Shown in pieces: positions 10,201 through 22,947 of a stretch of 64,000 nt of DNA. Numbering within the stretch: the stretch's first letter is position 1; the number at the start of each line of letters is the position of its first letter. The position numbers and the translations under genes are program-made. This DNA is from Symsagittifera roscoffensis (taxonomy: Eukaryota; Xenacoelomorpha; Acoela; Convolutidae): assembly GCF_963678635.1 (NCBI RefSeq), contig NC_087068.1, forward strand, positions 46,517,785-46,581,784. The letters are read 5' to 3'. The notes under the pieces are model-generated. The model ran no database searches, was not told where the DNA came from, and worked only from the letters and a program-made list of their open reading frames with translations.

Positions 10201-11085
10201 ATGGCTACTTCTACGAGCGATGAACCGACTAGACTATGTAGTAGCTGCGAAGAGTCGATCGCGATAGACCTTCTCTACAGATGTACCCCATGCAACGTGT
10301 CTGATGACCCAAAGAAACTAGTGGATTTTCTTTGCGACCACTGTGTTGTTCTGCACATAAAAAAGGGCCACAATGTGCTTGACCATAGAAGCATGGAACC
10401 CGCTGTATGCCCAGATCACAAGCAACTGTGCTCACACTTTTGCATCGATTGTGGCGTAGTTTTCTGTGTGAAATGCCTGGAAAAACACTGTAAGCATGAT
10501 TTCCAATCACTCAACGAAAAAGCATCTGAGTTGCGAGCGAAGCTTTTTGACTTGATGACTGATTGGGAAAAGAAAGAAAAGGTTGCTCTTCAAAAGAGCG
10601 AAGATATTTCGGGTACTGTTGGTGCTCACGAAAATGAAGTTGAACAGATGATACAAGAAGTGGAATCTACACTAAACAATGTAAAAGACACTCTGATTGC
10701 AGAAATAAGATCGAAACTCGCCGAGTTTTCAGATAAAAAGAATTGGTTGGAAGACCACGTTCAACAAGTCGGTAAAACCCAAAAGAATATGCGGAGTTTG
10801 CTTTGCCAGTCCAATGGAACTTTAGTAACGTCTTTTCCAGCTTTTGAATCTGAAGTTGGAGCATTAGGTACTTCTCATTCAGAAGTTGAGCAGTACCAAA
10901 TGAATGAAGAAAAGTTTGAAACACGTGAAGAAATCAAATTTCTAAACCAAAAATTTGTTGCTGAAGTAAGAAAGGAGCTAAATTTGCCTGGCGTGAAAAA
11001 AGAAAATCCGGGACCATATGTAGTGAAAAAATTGCAGCCTATAAATACACCCGAGTACTGGAGTAAATACTGGAGTGAATTGTAA
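10201..11085 (+). CDS. B-box zinc-finger, coiled-coil protein (TRIM-like without RING)
   Basis: A 294-residue protein from the first ATG in an uninterrupted frame. Residues 12-62 hold a cysteine/histidine-rich B-box1-like module (C13, C16, C28, C31, C45, C48, H52, H57). Residues 70-99 match the B-box2 pattern exactly: C70-x2-H73-x7-C81-x2-C84-x4-C89-x2-C92-x3-H96-x2-H99. Residues about 103-190 are charged and heptad-like, typical of the TRIM coiled coil. No RING, NHL, filamin or SPRY domain follows, so ubiquitin-ligase activity is not implied. Such proteins usually act as cytoplasmic scaffolds through B-box and coiled-coil self-assembly. The C-terminal 50 residues are unassigned. The upstream in-frame TTG is not used, since a likely splice acceptor lies just before the ATG. 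The composition is less AT-rich than its surroundings, as expected of a live gene. Confidence 0.9.
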   Translation: MATSTSDEPTRLCSSCEESIAIDLLYRCTPCNVSDDPKKLVDFLCDHCVVLHIKKGHNVLDHRSMEPAVCPDHKQLCSHFCIDCGVVFCVKCLEKHCKHDFQSLNEKASELRAKLFDLMTDWEKKEKVALQKSEDISGTVGAHENEVEQMIQEVESTLNNVKDTLIAEIRSKLAEFSDKKNWLEDHVQQVGKTQKNMRSLLCQSNGTLVTSFPAFESEVGALGTSHSEVEQYQMNEEKFETREEIKFLNQKFVAEVRKELNLPGVKKENPGPYVVKKLQPINTPEYWSKYWSEL

Positions 11086-12228
11086 ATTTTTTCCGATGAA
11101 TTAAGGTGCTCGCTGTTGATTTGACGTATTATATAAATATCATTTCTATCAATATTTTCTCACGTTTGTTTCATCATTTGACTCTCACTTATTGAATTTA
11201 ATTTTGATTTCCAAAGCTATTTCAATATGCAGACATATATTTAGGTTCCCAAGCTTATCACCCCGCGTTGTTTAACATATAACTCAAAAATAGATAACCC
11301 CACAACAATTTAATCCCTTCTTAATACCAATTGTTAGAATCAAAGTAAAATTTATTTGAAAGAAATTCTTAACCATAGCGTCGGAAATCAACAAAGCTTT
11401 AATTGCAAAGTTTTTGCAAAACAAAACGAAATAACATGCAAGCTGCTAAATACAGTTTGGTTTTTGTACCAGAAATGACCTTGCAGATAGTCTAGACCTC
11501 GATTTGAACTTGAAAACTATTCCGATCGGCATGATTCAAAAATATGCAAATTTGTAAACTAACCGTCAATTTCTTTCATTCAAAATACAAAATTTTACGA
11601 ATGAATTTGTATTTTATGGTGTTTGAAAGTTCCAATTTAACCAATTTGGGAAAAAATCTGGAAGGTATTTCCACTTATTGTAACTCGTAGTGACTGCAAA
11701 CTAATCAAGCTCAAAAACTGTCCAAATTGAATAAAAAACCTTAACACAAATAATTTTTGAAGCTATATGATTTGAAACTAATTATTTGATTTGTTTTATA
11801 TTGATGGTCAAGTTGTATTAAAATGCAAAGTTTTTCTGCTTTCATTTTGGAGTTTTACAGTGGTCCGCCAATTTTTATTCCATTGATACATTCAGAGAAA
11901 TCTAGGTGCCAAACATTAAATAATTTAGTATTTTCTAGAGAGCCAAAATGACTTCAAAACAAGCAGCAAAAAATTTCAACATGAATTTTTGAGTCTAAAA
12001 CAATAAAATAAAAGGACTTCAAGCCAAACAATTTCAGAAACTATTTTCCTACAATTGAGCAACTGCAGGATAATTCTTATTAGTCGATAAAAAACAACGA
12101 TACACAGTATTCTTCCAAGATTTTTTTAATTCAAAACTTTTTGATTACTAACTTCTGAAACTTAATTTTGGGCAAGTAATCACTTTATGCGAGTAAATAA
12201 GACAAAAGAAAGTTTTGATACTTCAAAA
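11086..12228. other. 3' flank and intergenic, no gene
   Basis: AT-rich sequence between the B-box gene and element A. No supported ORF, RNA or repeat. Confidence 0.45.
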
Positions 12229-12588
12229 TGATTAGCAACTTGTTTTGGCTGATTGCTCAAACTATGTTTGAAACGGATAAGGCACACCGGCTATCTGATT
12301 TTCGGCCGGATTGATTCGTGCAACTTTTTAGTCTAATACCAATCCTAATCTTCTCTTATTTTTCTTAGTCTCAATAGATCTAATATATAATGGTGCTCGG
12401 TAAAAGTAGAGTAAGAGCAATTTTCTGCTATGTTAAATTTATTCTTCTCTTGATGAAACTATAAATAGTCTCAGCCTTACAAATTAAGTTTTAGTCAGGG
12501 ACCATGATTGGTTAATTCTAAGTATTTTACAGTGATAGTTATCAAGAATATAATTGGATATATCGAGTACTTGTTTTGAACTGGATAC
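12229..12588 (-). repeat. 3' LTR of element A
   Basis: Aligns with the LTR at 27006-27395 through shared words such as AGTCTAATACC, TTTCGGCCGGAT and CTTGTTTTGAACTGG (plus-strand sense). It lacks about 12 bp (TCTGCTCGTCAA) near 12266. The palindrome present in the other LTR is degenerate here (12453-12477). The boundary at 12229 is the end of similarity, not a confirmed terminus. Confidence 0.75.
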
Positions 12589-12612
12589 CCTTATCCGGGT
12601 TTTAGAAAATTT

Positions 12613-15600
12613 TCAAGTTTTTAGTTTTTCCGAGTGAAGGATGGATAGATTGAATTGTGTAGGTTCTTTGAAGAGAGCGGCAATTTCTCTTGTGACATAG
12701 TTGTCTTCATGGAGAAAGTAGGGATTTGAGAAGACTGCAGTGAGTTGAAAGATCACATCAAGTTGAAGATTGATATAGTGATATGTCGATTTCGTTAAGT
12801 AGAGTGAGACTGTGTGCATTCTCAACTATTTATCAAATAGCGAGATAGGGTTTGACTTCTCTGAGTGAAGCGCCAAGTGACTATGATCCGTATTTCTGAG
12901 ATCAAAATCGAGTTGGCCATTGTCCTTGTACAATGCTCTTTACTTTATATCCTGCGAGGGTAGTGACTGCGGCAAGCAAAACCAATAGTGTTGCCAATCC
13001 AGAGTCGGAAGGTCATCGAGTTTTCATCTCCTTTTTGCTGAGTATTTCTTTGATCTGAGAAGTTTCTTACATTTTTTTATATCTGTACCTTCTTGGTAAT
13101 TTCAGTTTTAGTTATGATTTTTTTAGTCAATTTCGCAAAAGCGTTTGGATGAGTTCAGTCATTTTAAACAGTTGCTCATACTAGAGCTATTCTTATCAAA
13201 AATTGTGGGTCGGGGTTCTCCGTACATGGCTGGCTCATGTACTTCGAGCGACGTCTGACGGGTGAGGCCAGAGGAGAGTAATTTTGAGTGTCTCTTTGAG
13301 GAGAGTCTCTTTTTTGTATAACATTTCAATTTCTTGTTGTGAGGTGTTTTTTTGGTTTTCTTGGTTATGTTCTTTTTTTGAAATGTGCTATGATAATTTT
13401 GTGTTTTATCTTAGTTTCTTAGCGTTTCATATGGGCTTAATAGTTTCTTGCTTTTGTGTTCAAAAGAATATTTTATACAGTTTAATCTGTCTTTAATCTG
13501 TTTTGGATTACTTGAGACTTTACTTTAGTAAGCTGCGTTGGTTATTTAAGCTTAGCTTTAATTCTTTCTTTCAACCGCGTTAAGGGAAAGTTTGAAATGT
13601 GAAAAAGCGAGTTAAAGTTGTTAGCAGTTAAATTGCTAAACTAGAAATTCATTCATTCTCAAGCACTGTAGTGGCGAGTTTTGTTGAATTGTGGGGAATG
13701 CGTGCGTGACTTGTGGGCAAGTCATAGCAATGAGAAGAATCTCAAAATCATAACACACATAAAAAAAGTTTAATTCTCATCACAATTTTTTATTTATGAT
13801 TAAATCAAAACTTCGTATAGAGAACTTACGAAATTATTATATTAAATCAATACTGCTTATAAAACTTACAGCACTTTTGAAGTTTAAAACAAACATTTTG
13901 CAATTTTTGCATAAAAATTTGTAAGAAGTTTTACAATGTTTTCCTTTTCATTGGGATTTTAAATTGTTTTTAGAGAAATAACTGAAGAAATCTAAAAGGA
14001 AGCAGTGAAATACACGGGTAAAAATGATAAGTGGTAAACAAAAAAAGTTATTTAGTGAAAAGTATAAGGTCATAACTACTGACGGTTGGCTTCCGAAAAA
14101 AAATCTATTGGGAAAGTTTCTTTTGTTTGTTGGTGAGTGCAATTGATTTGAGTGCATTTGAGTGCAGCAATTTTGCGATAATTTGAATGACATTTTGTCT
14201 ACGTAAAAGTGGCTAAAGGAAATCTAGTGCGCAGATCATGTTAATTTCTTCAGCATTGGCTGGGAGTTCATGGTTAGTTTGCTGTATTAGGTTATTTAGC
14301 TTATGAATAAATTTAGTGTTATAAACGTTCTCTACTCTTTGTATGCTTTGGTGTTTTGTACTGCATGGTCAATAACATGGTCAAAAATTTCATTAGTGCT
14401 AGCTAATTCAAATAAGTATCCGTTTCAAAGACGAATTTCTCTCTTAGATCAAACTTTACTGCAAGATCTGTTTTGTAAGGTAAATCTTCCATGTGGCAGA
14501 TGACCGTGTTGCCGTAGTGCGTGATAGGGAAATGGTTAGACTTGAGTGCGATGATGCGTTTTAGTACTTGTGAGAGTCCAATGTTAGTAAATTGTTTGAG
14601 GTGTAGTGCAGTAGTGAGTTATTCAAAACTAGTGTCCCAAAAGTCGTCGTCATCGGTGTTTCTTCTCAGTGGTATCTTCAAATGGTTAGTAAAGTTGAAA
14701 AAGGATATCCAGGAGAGAGTATGAAGAAGGAAAACTCGTCAACATAGTTGTTAAGTTGGCTCTGGGCTTCGTTATAGTCATAGATATATTGGGGAAGGAT
14801 GGACGGTTTTAAACTAGAAACTGTGGTTTGTTAGTATGGCGAAAATGGTGACTTCGAAGAAGCTGTGATGATGATGAGCGATTGAGTAAATATCTTGGTG
14901 GGCTTGTAGGATACTTTTTCATAAGGATGCGTTGTGCGCGACGGAGAGCGCTGCGAATGGTTGATGTATATGTTTCTGAGGGGTGGGTTAATTGATGGAT
15001 AGTAAGTTGCTGGGTAGTTTTGTGAAGCTGATGTTGGTTTTGTGCATTAAATTATCGAGTTCATGTTCGAGCTGATCATCAGTCATGGCGCTAGGGCTAT
15101 TGGGTACATTATTGGCTTAATTCTGGTAGTGAGAAGGGGTGAGGTGGGACATTGATATGAGAGAGTGTTGTCGTTGGAGTTTGGAGGAATAATAGAGAGC
15201 ACGGTCTCATCGTGGGCTAAAAAGATGGTTGATTCTATAGTACCAAACGATGTATTCTTCCTACTAGAAAAATATTGAGCGGTTACCTGAGAGTAAGTAT
15301 CCTGCGTAGGGTTTTTTAAATACGGCTAGTGCTAAAGATTGTAGTATTTGTGTTTTTCAATGTCGCATAAATGATGTAATGTTCAATTCCGGATAATGAC
15401 ATTTCTTGAAAAACTATACGGATAGTATATTCGATATTCATTTTGAGGTGGATGGCATAATTGATTGCGCCAAAGTATGTGTTATTCATTAGTGTCACGA
15501 TTTTCCGGTAGGGGTTTTCCAGCACTTTCTATTGTTGTTATGTAATATAAATATAGGATTTTTCATAAAGGATTGGTATATAGGATTTAGGACTGGTATA

Positions 15601-16606
15601 TAGGATTTTTCATCCTCTTTGTTTTGATTTGGATGAAATATGAGAATTATGACTTTTCCGGTTTTCTTGTCCAATCTTTTATCATATTGGACTAGTATTT
15701 CTGAACATTGAGTATTGAGTTCGAACAAATGGTTTCCAATTTTTGCACGCTATTTCTGTTTCAGTGTATATTTTAAAAACATGTTAATTTATTTTCTTTT
15801 TTTCTATAATTCTATAAGGTTTCTCGTCATATTTTCATTGAATAGTGTGTAGTTGGCAAAATGGTACAACTTCTCTAAAAAAATTGAGAAACTTCATCTG
15901 TCTTGCGTAAAATTTTGCGTTTTGAGTCATGTGTCTTCAGGAAACCAAACAATGATTGCCTGGGTTCGAGTTGAGAGGGCGCAAAATCCTTGATCACTCC
16001 TACAAGATAAGCGGATTCCTTGATATGATTTTGGGTCATCTTTTAAATCGCGTGTTAGTTTAATTTTTTCAATTTGTTTTTTCCAATTATTTCTGGATAT
16101 TCTGAATTTGTGGCATTTGCCTTTCATATTGATGGATCGTTTATTTTAATATGAGATTTCCTCGTTTGTGTATATCGTAAATTAAGCGTCCGTGGGCACC
16201 CTGATCCGGGAATTTTTTGTCTAATTGTGTATGGCCAAGAGTTGTTCAAGTTGTGCTTGATGTTATGAGTTTGGAAGAACGTGAAAGTTTTTTAGTGTTC
16301 AAGTACAAACTTTTGTCTCATTAGCTTTAAGCGTATTAGTTCACTTTTACAGGGTTCAAGATTGAAATGTAGTAGTCTTTCAATTTTTCTTTGGAAATTT
16401 GATTCTTAATCGGGTCTGTTTCCGTTTGAAATTTGGTAGCAAATTAATACTTCTCCAGAAAATGATCCTGTGAGCTTATAGCCTGAAAGAATTGTAGCGC
16501 TGTATTTTGAATAAAAGGTTGCAATTGCTTTAGTTGATTCGACTGCTATTGGTTCTAATGCACATTGTGTAATTTGGTTTAATGCATATTTGTGATGTGT
16601 TTTCAT
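12613..16606 (-). pseudogene. Element A third ORF region (env position), decayed
   Basis: This lies between integrase and the 3' LTR, where LTR elements that have an envelope gene carry it. Minus-strand frames with protein-like composition run in several pieces separated by stops, for example 12825-12613, 14722-14553, about 15100-14990, 15728-15316, 16127-15927 and 16606-16406. The piece at 14722-14553 is homologous to element B at 57181-57372: (T/N)ALHL(K/N)QF and F(T/I)NIGLSQ(V/L)L are shared. Such conservation in two degenerate copies shows a real ancestral protein. I do not recognise its family. No clear transmembrane or cysteine pattern can be assembled, so calling it an envelope would rest on position only. 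Confidence 0.55.
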
Positions 16607-16984
16607 TGGTTATCTTCGCAATCGTAATGAGTTACGAGGAGATCTTGTGGTCCTGTACGTGATGAAGGGTTGTTGTGAACTGTCGGTTCAGGATGTTCTA
16701 GGAAGTAAAAGGAATAAATTGACAAATCGTTAGAAAAATCATAAATATGATAGTCCTGAAAATGGATTGTAGAAATTTATGTTACATGTTGTTTTTTAGT
16801 GTATCTATCGTATTTGTAAATCATTTCTGATCAAATAAATGGAAGGGATAGCATTGAACAGTGATGTCTGGTTGTGATCGTGGCCATAGGTGATGTACCA
16901 GATTGTTTACTTTTTTTTATTATGTCGAATTTAGATACTAAACTCTGTTCTGATAGGATCTGGATGTTATGTGTAAATCTTGTC

Positions 16985-17150
16985 TGTACTGTAATCTGTT
17001 TAAGGCCCCATTGTGAAGGCTGCTACTGTATAGATGTTGTCCAAATAAAGGAGGAGGTACTATGATTGAGTTCCAATCTAGTCGGATGCCCAATTGTGAA
17101 GGCGGCTACTGTCTACACGTGGTTCAGATAAAGAAGGTGTTAGTAGGGTT
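16985..17150. repeat. 83-bp imperfect tandem duplication inside element A
   Basis: Two copies of a segment centred on ATTGTGAAGGC(T/G)GCTACTGT begin 83 bp apart (17011 and 17094). Both lie in the third-ORF region, and on the minus strand they give similar SS(S/R)LHN peptides. Probably a small internal duplication. Confidence 0.55.
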
Positions 17151-19680
17151 AGTTGTAATTTTTAATTCGTGATATCTATTGTTTAATTGATGTGGAAAGA
17201 TTTTTGAAAAAGTATATAGGGATGATATATTTGCTACTGAAAGTGTTGATGAAAGGGAAAGTGTTTCTAGCAAGGATAAAGAATTTATGTCTGAGAAAAG
17301 ATCGATTGGTTCGTTTAGCAGTAGGTTTGCTTTGGGTGAATGAATAATTTGTCCAACGTGAGAGCCTTAATGAAGACGTTGAGAGATTGAATGCGTTTTT
17401 TCTAATTTGTTCAAAATTAGGTGTTGAACCTTAGTAATTCGGATGGTAGATTTGGTGTGTTTTCTTCTGAATTGAAACTTACACGCGAAGGAGTGCTTTG
17501 AACTGTGTTGCTTGATAGATCAAGACGAGTCGATTTTAATGATGACAATATGTTGAATTGAACTCATGGTATTGTTAGTGTCCGGTTTCGTCGTGGTTGA
17601 GTTATCTGCCGTTCGATGATGGTATTTGGGTATGATTTTGAAATTAATCTGGTTCGATTTGAATCCTGTTGTAGTGATCAGTCAAGATTATTTGTTGGTT
17701 CGTATCATGGTTAACTCGGAGTTGCGTGGCGACAGGCTGGTGTTAATGGTTTTGATAAAGGAGCTGTTCTTTCTTCAAATTTAAAAAAAAATTTTGTTTA
17801 TATGATGTGGGAGTAGATGTTGAGGGTGGTTTGATATAATTGGTGTTGAATGGAAGTTTTGGAATGAATTGGTAGGTGGGGAAAAGAGGCTTGGAGTTTG
17901 ATCAGCAATTTTGACTTTTTGATTTAGGTTTTTGTCAATGGAATCATTAAATGAGTGTTCTTGGTAATAGTCTTCAACAAAATTTTTTATTAAAATGATT
18001 GCTAGAACAGATGCAATTATTTCTCTCTTGAGACTTTTATTAAAAGTCAAGGCGAGGGAAGTTATTTAAATTATGAAAACGACAAAAAAAATTATCAGTA
18101 TGTGTTTTTGATAAATAGATTTTTTATCATTTAGAAGAAAAGATGTTGAAAATGAAAAATGTATTTGTAGTAGAATAGAAAAAATTTTAAATTATTTATG
18201 AAAAATTAAGAAAAGAATTTTTTGCCGTTTAAAATATCGCTTAGTAGAAAAATGCAGAAAACAAAAATTTTTGGTAAAACTTGTATTAAACAGAAAAAAA
18301 ATTTTTTTTAAGAATACGGACAACTAAGTTTAAAGTAAGCATTAGGAAAATTATCGACTGTTCGGAGTGTTTTCAAATTTTTCAAATTTATATTGTGTAG
18401 GGTCGGGTCGTTTTCTGATTTTTGACTAGCGGGTTGGTTATGAAAAGGTTCTGGTGAAGGTGAGTCTGGCGTTTTGGATAAAAATAGCTTATTCTTGATT
18501 TTATTAATAAAATGATTTGATGCTTTTTTGCGTTAGTAGTTTGCGTTAGGCTGACGAGCTTATAAGTTCTGGTTTAAGGCTATTTTTGTGATTTTCTTTT
18601 GAGATTTTTTGAGACCTAATTTCTTTGAATGTTGTTGATTCTGTTTTGATTGATAGGAGGGGGTCGTATCTTTTATATAATATTTAAGTAAGTTATTGCT
18701 TACTTTTTACCGGAAAGTGTCTGAGTTAGAGTTATTGTTTTAGCTCAAATTGGTGTAAATTAGGCTAAGAATAGCAGCGGTGTCGAACAAAGAGTGAGAT
18801 AATTTCAGGAGCTATGATTGATTATTTTTCGGGATGATTACTTCTGTGAAATAGAAATCAAATTTGCTTGGTATAAAGTTTTTAAAAATAACTTTTACAG
18901 AATTTTTGGAATTGTGTTGATGTTTATGAGAAGTGATGGTTGTTCGAGTGAAATGAAAGAATTTGTTATTTTAAATAGATGGTTAATTAAAATCTACTTT
19001 CTTTAAAATTTAAGTTTGAGGGACAAAAATTTTTCAAATCTTTTTTTTTGGTTGATTTCGGAGTCGGGATGATTGGCGTTGTGATTTTCCTTTTATTTCT
19101 TTTAAAAAAAATTGTTTTGTAAATTTTGATTTGCTCTTTAAGTATTGGTGGAATCTTTAGAGAATTTTTTTCACTTTTTTTATGAATTTTTTTGATGTTT
19201 GCGACTTTTTTTGAAAATTGTGTATCAACAATGTGTTGTCCTGTAAAAAATATAACTGAGTTAGATCGCGAAGAGCGTTTTCTTTGAGATAAAATGGTAA
19301 ACGTTTATTTCTGTGTTGTTTTTTTTTGTTTTACTTCGGTCAATTAGTTTGTATGTTAAATCTGTGGGTTTTACTATAACTTGACATAGTCTTTTCTGAT
19401 GGGGTGTGTTTTTTTGTGTGGTAAGACTTGGAACAAGTAAAAAGTTTCTTGTATCAAATCAGGAGCTGGTGAGAATCTTGAACTTATTTGAGGTTGTTTC
19501 TTCTTGGTAATTGTTTCTTTGCTTTTTTGATAAACTTAATTGTGTTTTATTCCTGTTTGGAATTCAATCCTTTTGGGTACCGAAGGCTAATTGAAATATT
19601 TTGGGTGGTGAAAACGAAGTTCATCATGAGTATCAAAAAATAAATTGTAACAAAATGCATCTTTTGTTGGTCCGCAGTAT
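17151..19680 (-). mobile_element. Element A, post-integrase region with no readable ORF
   Basis: T-rich on plus and heavily stop-ridden on minus. The part near 19210-19520 aligns with element B at about 55980-56290, including a shared stretch read as AA(T/C)ACGGTTG... versus AACACATTGTTGA... in the coding sense. No domain can be named. Confidence 0.5.
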
Positions 19681-19689
19681 CCTTTTACG

Positions 19690-20110
19690 TTTTTGAGGAG
19701 TTTGCGGTGAAAATTTTTGGATAGTTTTTTGATTAAAAACAACTTGATAAAGTGATAATCTAAATAATGTTGTGATTTGAGATTTATATCGAATGGAAAT
19801 CATTTTACTTCTGCTGATCATTCAGTGTACTTTTTACCATCTCCGTTAATTGTACATCGGAGGTATACTTGTATGGAATGAATCATTCCTTCAATTAATC
19901 CATTCCTCCGTGGAGCATGTGAGGTTCTAGAATTGTGTTAATATTATGCAAATGACATAGTGATATTTTAATTCGTTAAATGTAAATTCTGTCGCCTTGT
20001 CTGTTCCGTTTTTTGGGTTGGTTTTGGTATATAAGCCAAGCCTTCATTTGCGAATAACAAGGTCGAGGTTCTGATATTTCTCAGCAGGTCGGTTGTCATT
20101 TTTACTGTGC
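19690..20110 (-). pseudogene. Element A integrase fragment
   Basis: The minus-strand translation gives an integrase core region with SHAPRRNGLIEGMIHS followed by VYLRCTINGDG. This corresponds to the conserved segment after the second catalytic Asp (the N-G-x-x-E helix of retroviral-type integrases). Element B has the matching SYAP.KNGQ...SSLQENLRCIIN. Stops and frame breaks are frequent, so it is inactive. Confidence 0.7.
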
Positions 20111-20469
20111 ATGGAAGGAAAAAAATTCAGTTTCCTGAGATGATAGAGATTTAATTTCATATGGGTCTTTTAAATCAAATACTTTGTTTATTGTAATTGT
20201 TTTGTTAAAATCTAACTGTCCTGCTTAGATTTTTGTGTCTAGTAGATCTTCCTTTTTGGTTAAAATACAATGATTTTTCCGTTGGGCAGTTTGTTTTTTT
20301 TTTGTTTTTAATTGTGTTTTTATCCATAAGGAATATGGTATGGGTTTGATTGTCTGTTTTTGTTAAATCGACTTCATAATGTTTTTTTCTTTCTAACTCA
20401 AATTAAAGAAAATCCAGGTGATTGATCTTTGTTATCGGGGTCAATTTTGACTGCATTTTTTATTCTAAC

Positions 20470-20985
20470 TGTGATGATGTTTCATCTTAAGCATGAAAGA
20501 TTTTGTATAATTTGTGGGGTTTTTACAGGTGTTTTTTGTGTAAGTAATTCTTGTGCCTTGTTCCCTAAAAGTGTATCTGTCTGGTACAACTTTTTTTTTA
20601 CCTATTACCCAGACCATGTGTAATTTTGAAAATTTCAATAGAGTTATTTGAAATCTATATACTCTATGATAATGGTCAGGTTTTTGTGCAGAGAAACATA
20701 GTATTTTTTAAATCTGTAAATAAACTGTTGAATGTTTGATCCAAGGATTAAAAACTCATGTTCTGTTAGTGTATATATTATTGCTGTGCGTTCTCATTAG
20801 TGTAGTGACATAAAAGTGCTTTTGTAAAAGTCTTGATTTTGCTGATATTAATTTCATTTTTTTATGCGGATGTAAAAAGGCTGCGCCAATTGGAAAATTT
20901 GACGCGTCGCACATTAAATATATTGATTGATTTTGATATGGGATTGTATATGAAGTTTGTTCATTTTTTATGTGTTTTAATTTCG
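20470..20985 (-). pseudogene. Element A RNase H fragment
   Basis: The minus strand reads CDASNFPIGAAF near 20914-20880, the start of the Ty3-type RNase H with its first catalytic Asp. It then reads TAIIYTLTEHEFLILGS and, further on, the degenerate tail corresponding to element B's VWTAGKN...SRNTP...LLTRKT. Several frameshifts and stops are present. The order relative to RT (upstream) and integrase (downstream) is that of Ty3/gypsy elements. Confidence 0.75.
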
Positions 20986-21119
20986 TCGAAACGTATTTGA
21001 TGTCCTATTGTTCTTTCAAAAAAAGTTTTGTTGACGTGGCTTTTTGTAAAATGGTCTAAGATATAACTGCATCATGTAAAAATGTTTGCTTAGGAAGTTT
21101 AACATTCCAAGGAATTCTT

Positions 21120-21268
21120 GTATTTCCTTTTTCTTAGATGGTGGTTGAAGTTCTATTAAATTGATACTGTAGGTTTCCACTAAACGAACTGTGTTAAGCG
21201 GATTGATTGTTTATCTAGGGGCATTTGCTCATATGTGCTGTTCATGTCATCTGTTGTAGAGTTTGTCC
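21120..21268 (-). pseudogene. Element A reverse transcriptase remnants
   Basis: Two short RT pieces remain on the minus strand. One (about 21265-21185) reads MNSTYEQMPLDKQ, and the other (about 21155-21120) reads KKKEIQEFLGMLNFLSK, the RT connection region. The YLDD-containing palm between them is deleted. Compared with element B, everything from mid-gag to here is missing, roughly 3 kb. Confidence 0.7.
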
Positions 21269-21760
21269 GCTTGTCTTTGTAACAATTACCTGTCTTTTTT
21301 CCGAGAAAAGTGGTATTTTTCAAATTTTTTATCTAAGCGAAATTGTTTTTGGTGTTGTATGTTGATACATATTGTTCGTATTTGCAAATTTTAACATTAT
21401 ATTGGCTGTTACTTGTTTTTAGCTGTTTATTATCAATATTTTTTGAATGTGAATCTGCTGTATTAGATAAACTCGAGTTAGGTAAAAATTATGTCGTGAA
21501 TCTGCTGTATTAGGTAAACTTGTGAGTTTTGTGTAAATTTTGTGAGTTATTTTTTGGTATTTTCATGTTGTTGCAGATAATAAGGTAATGGAATTTCAAT
21601 TCTCATTGATCCTGGTTGATAGCCTTGAGTATTTATTCGAAACTGTGAATGTATATTATGGTTTGGTTGTGTAGGATTTTGTAACATTAGTTTATTTTCT
21701 GAAACGGAAACTTCCATTGGATTGTTTTGCTTTGCTTCAGGGACGTTTTTTACTTACTGG

Positions 21761-22947
21761 TCTGTATGTTTGATAATCCATTTAGGGATATTTAGGAACA
21801 ACTGTTGATTTAATTGTTGTTTGTGAAAACTGGGTATTATTTTCATCGCGTGGTTCTGTAATTGTAGGTTGGATCGGTGAAATACTTTGTTATGTTGTTG
21901 TAGGTATTGTTTTCTTATATTTTCTTAGCTTATATTTTCTTAGCTTATATATTTTCTTAGCTTACAAAAAGTGATATAAAGTGATTTTATCTTGCTGATA
22001 TAGGTTTGTATTTCTATTTAGAGTGTCTTTTGTATTCAAAAATAATTAAATTAAACTGTTGTTAAAGGTCATATCAAAGACCTTTTCTTGTAATTTAAAT
22101 GTGTGGTATCTGTTGTTAATGGGGTTACTGTTAAGTAATCTTATCTACTCAGATGGTTTCAATTGCTGCACTGGAGATATCGTTTGATATGTTAGGGAAT
22201 AAACTATGATACCATTTTGGGTCCCATACATAATCTGTTTCATCTGCCAGAACTGTATCATGTTCATTTTGTGGTATAAATATTTTTCGGGCATGTGCAG
22301 TTAAATCTAAGTTGTATTGAAAATAGTCTAAAATGAACCGTGCTAGTACTCTTTAAAAATCGATCTTCCTGATTTTTGAAATCTTTATATCAGTAAAAGT
22401 TTTGTGGGTTGAGTCTAAAAATCATGAAAACAGACTGATTTTTCTTCCTACTATTGAGTGTCGAGATATATGAGGTGGGGAAATATAAAACGTTCCATTT
22501 GCATCTCAAATTGAAACATAGCTGTAAAGGATGGAACAGACGTCAATTGTGATTATTGAGTTTGCTTTTTGTGAGTTTCATATCTATTCTATATATACTC
22601 CAAAAAAAACCTGCGTTCAGCATCATCTGTTTTTTTTTTCTTGGGATGGTGTTTGACATTTTGGATTTGTTGGTTAAATTTCAATAGTGAATACGCCAGA
22701 ATGGTAGGGTTACAATGCTAACACAGGGTAAGTACGGATCTAGTATTTGTCTTTTGATTTCTGATTATGGGAATTTTTTTAGGCTTCGCCTGTTTCCTTT
22801 TCGAAACAAATTTACTATTAAATTGTGGCAAAAATGGATATGTCATATTGAATCAATTTTTATGTTGTATTACACTCAAATTGTAACTCTCCATGTGTTT
22901 TAGGGGTTGACTCCAGTTACATAATCTAACTGGTTTTCGACTATAAG
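21761..22947 (-). repeat. Element A gag-segment tandem unit, copy 1 (1187 bp)
   Basis: First of three direct copies in plus order. Each starts TCTGTATGTTTGA(T/C)AATCCATTTAG and carries a minus-strand gag segment (YVWDPKWYHSL, then SSAAIET). This copy has an extra 16-bp micro-repeat (TTTTCTTAGCTTATA, three times at 21910-21963) that the other two lack. Confidence 0.85.
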
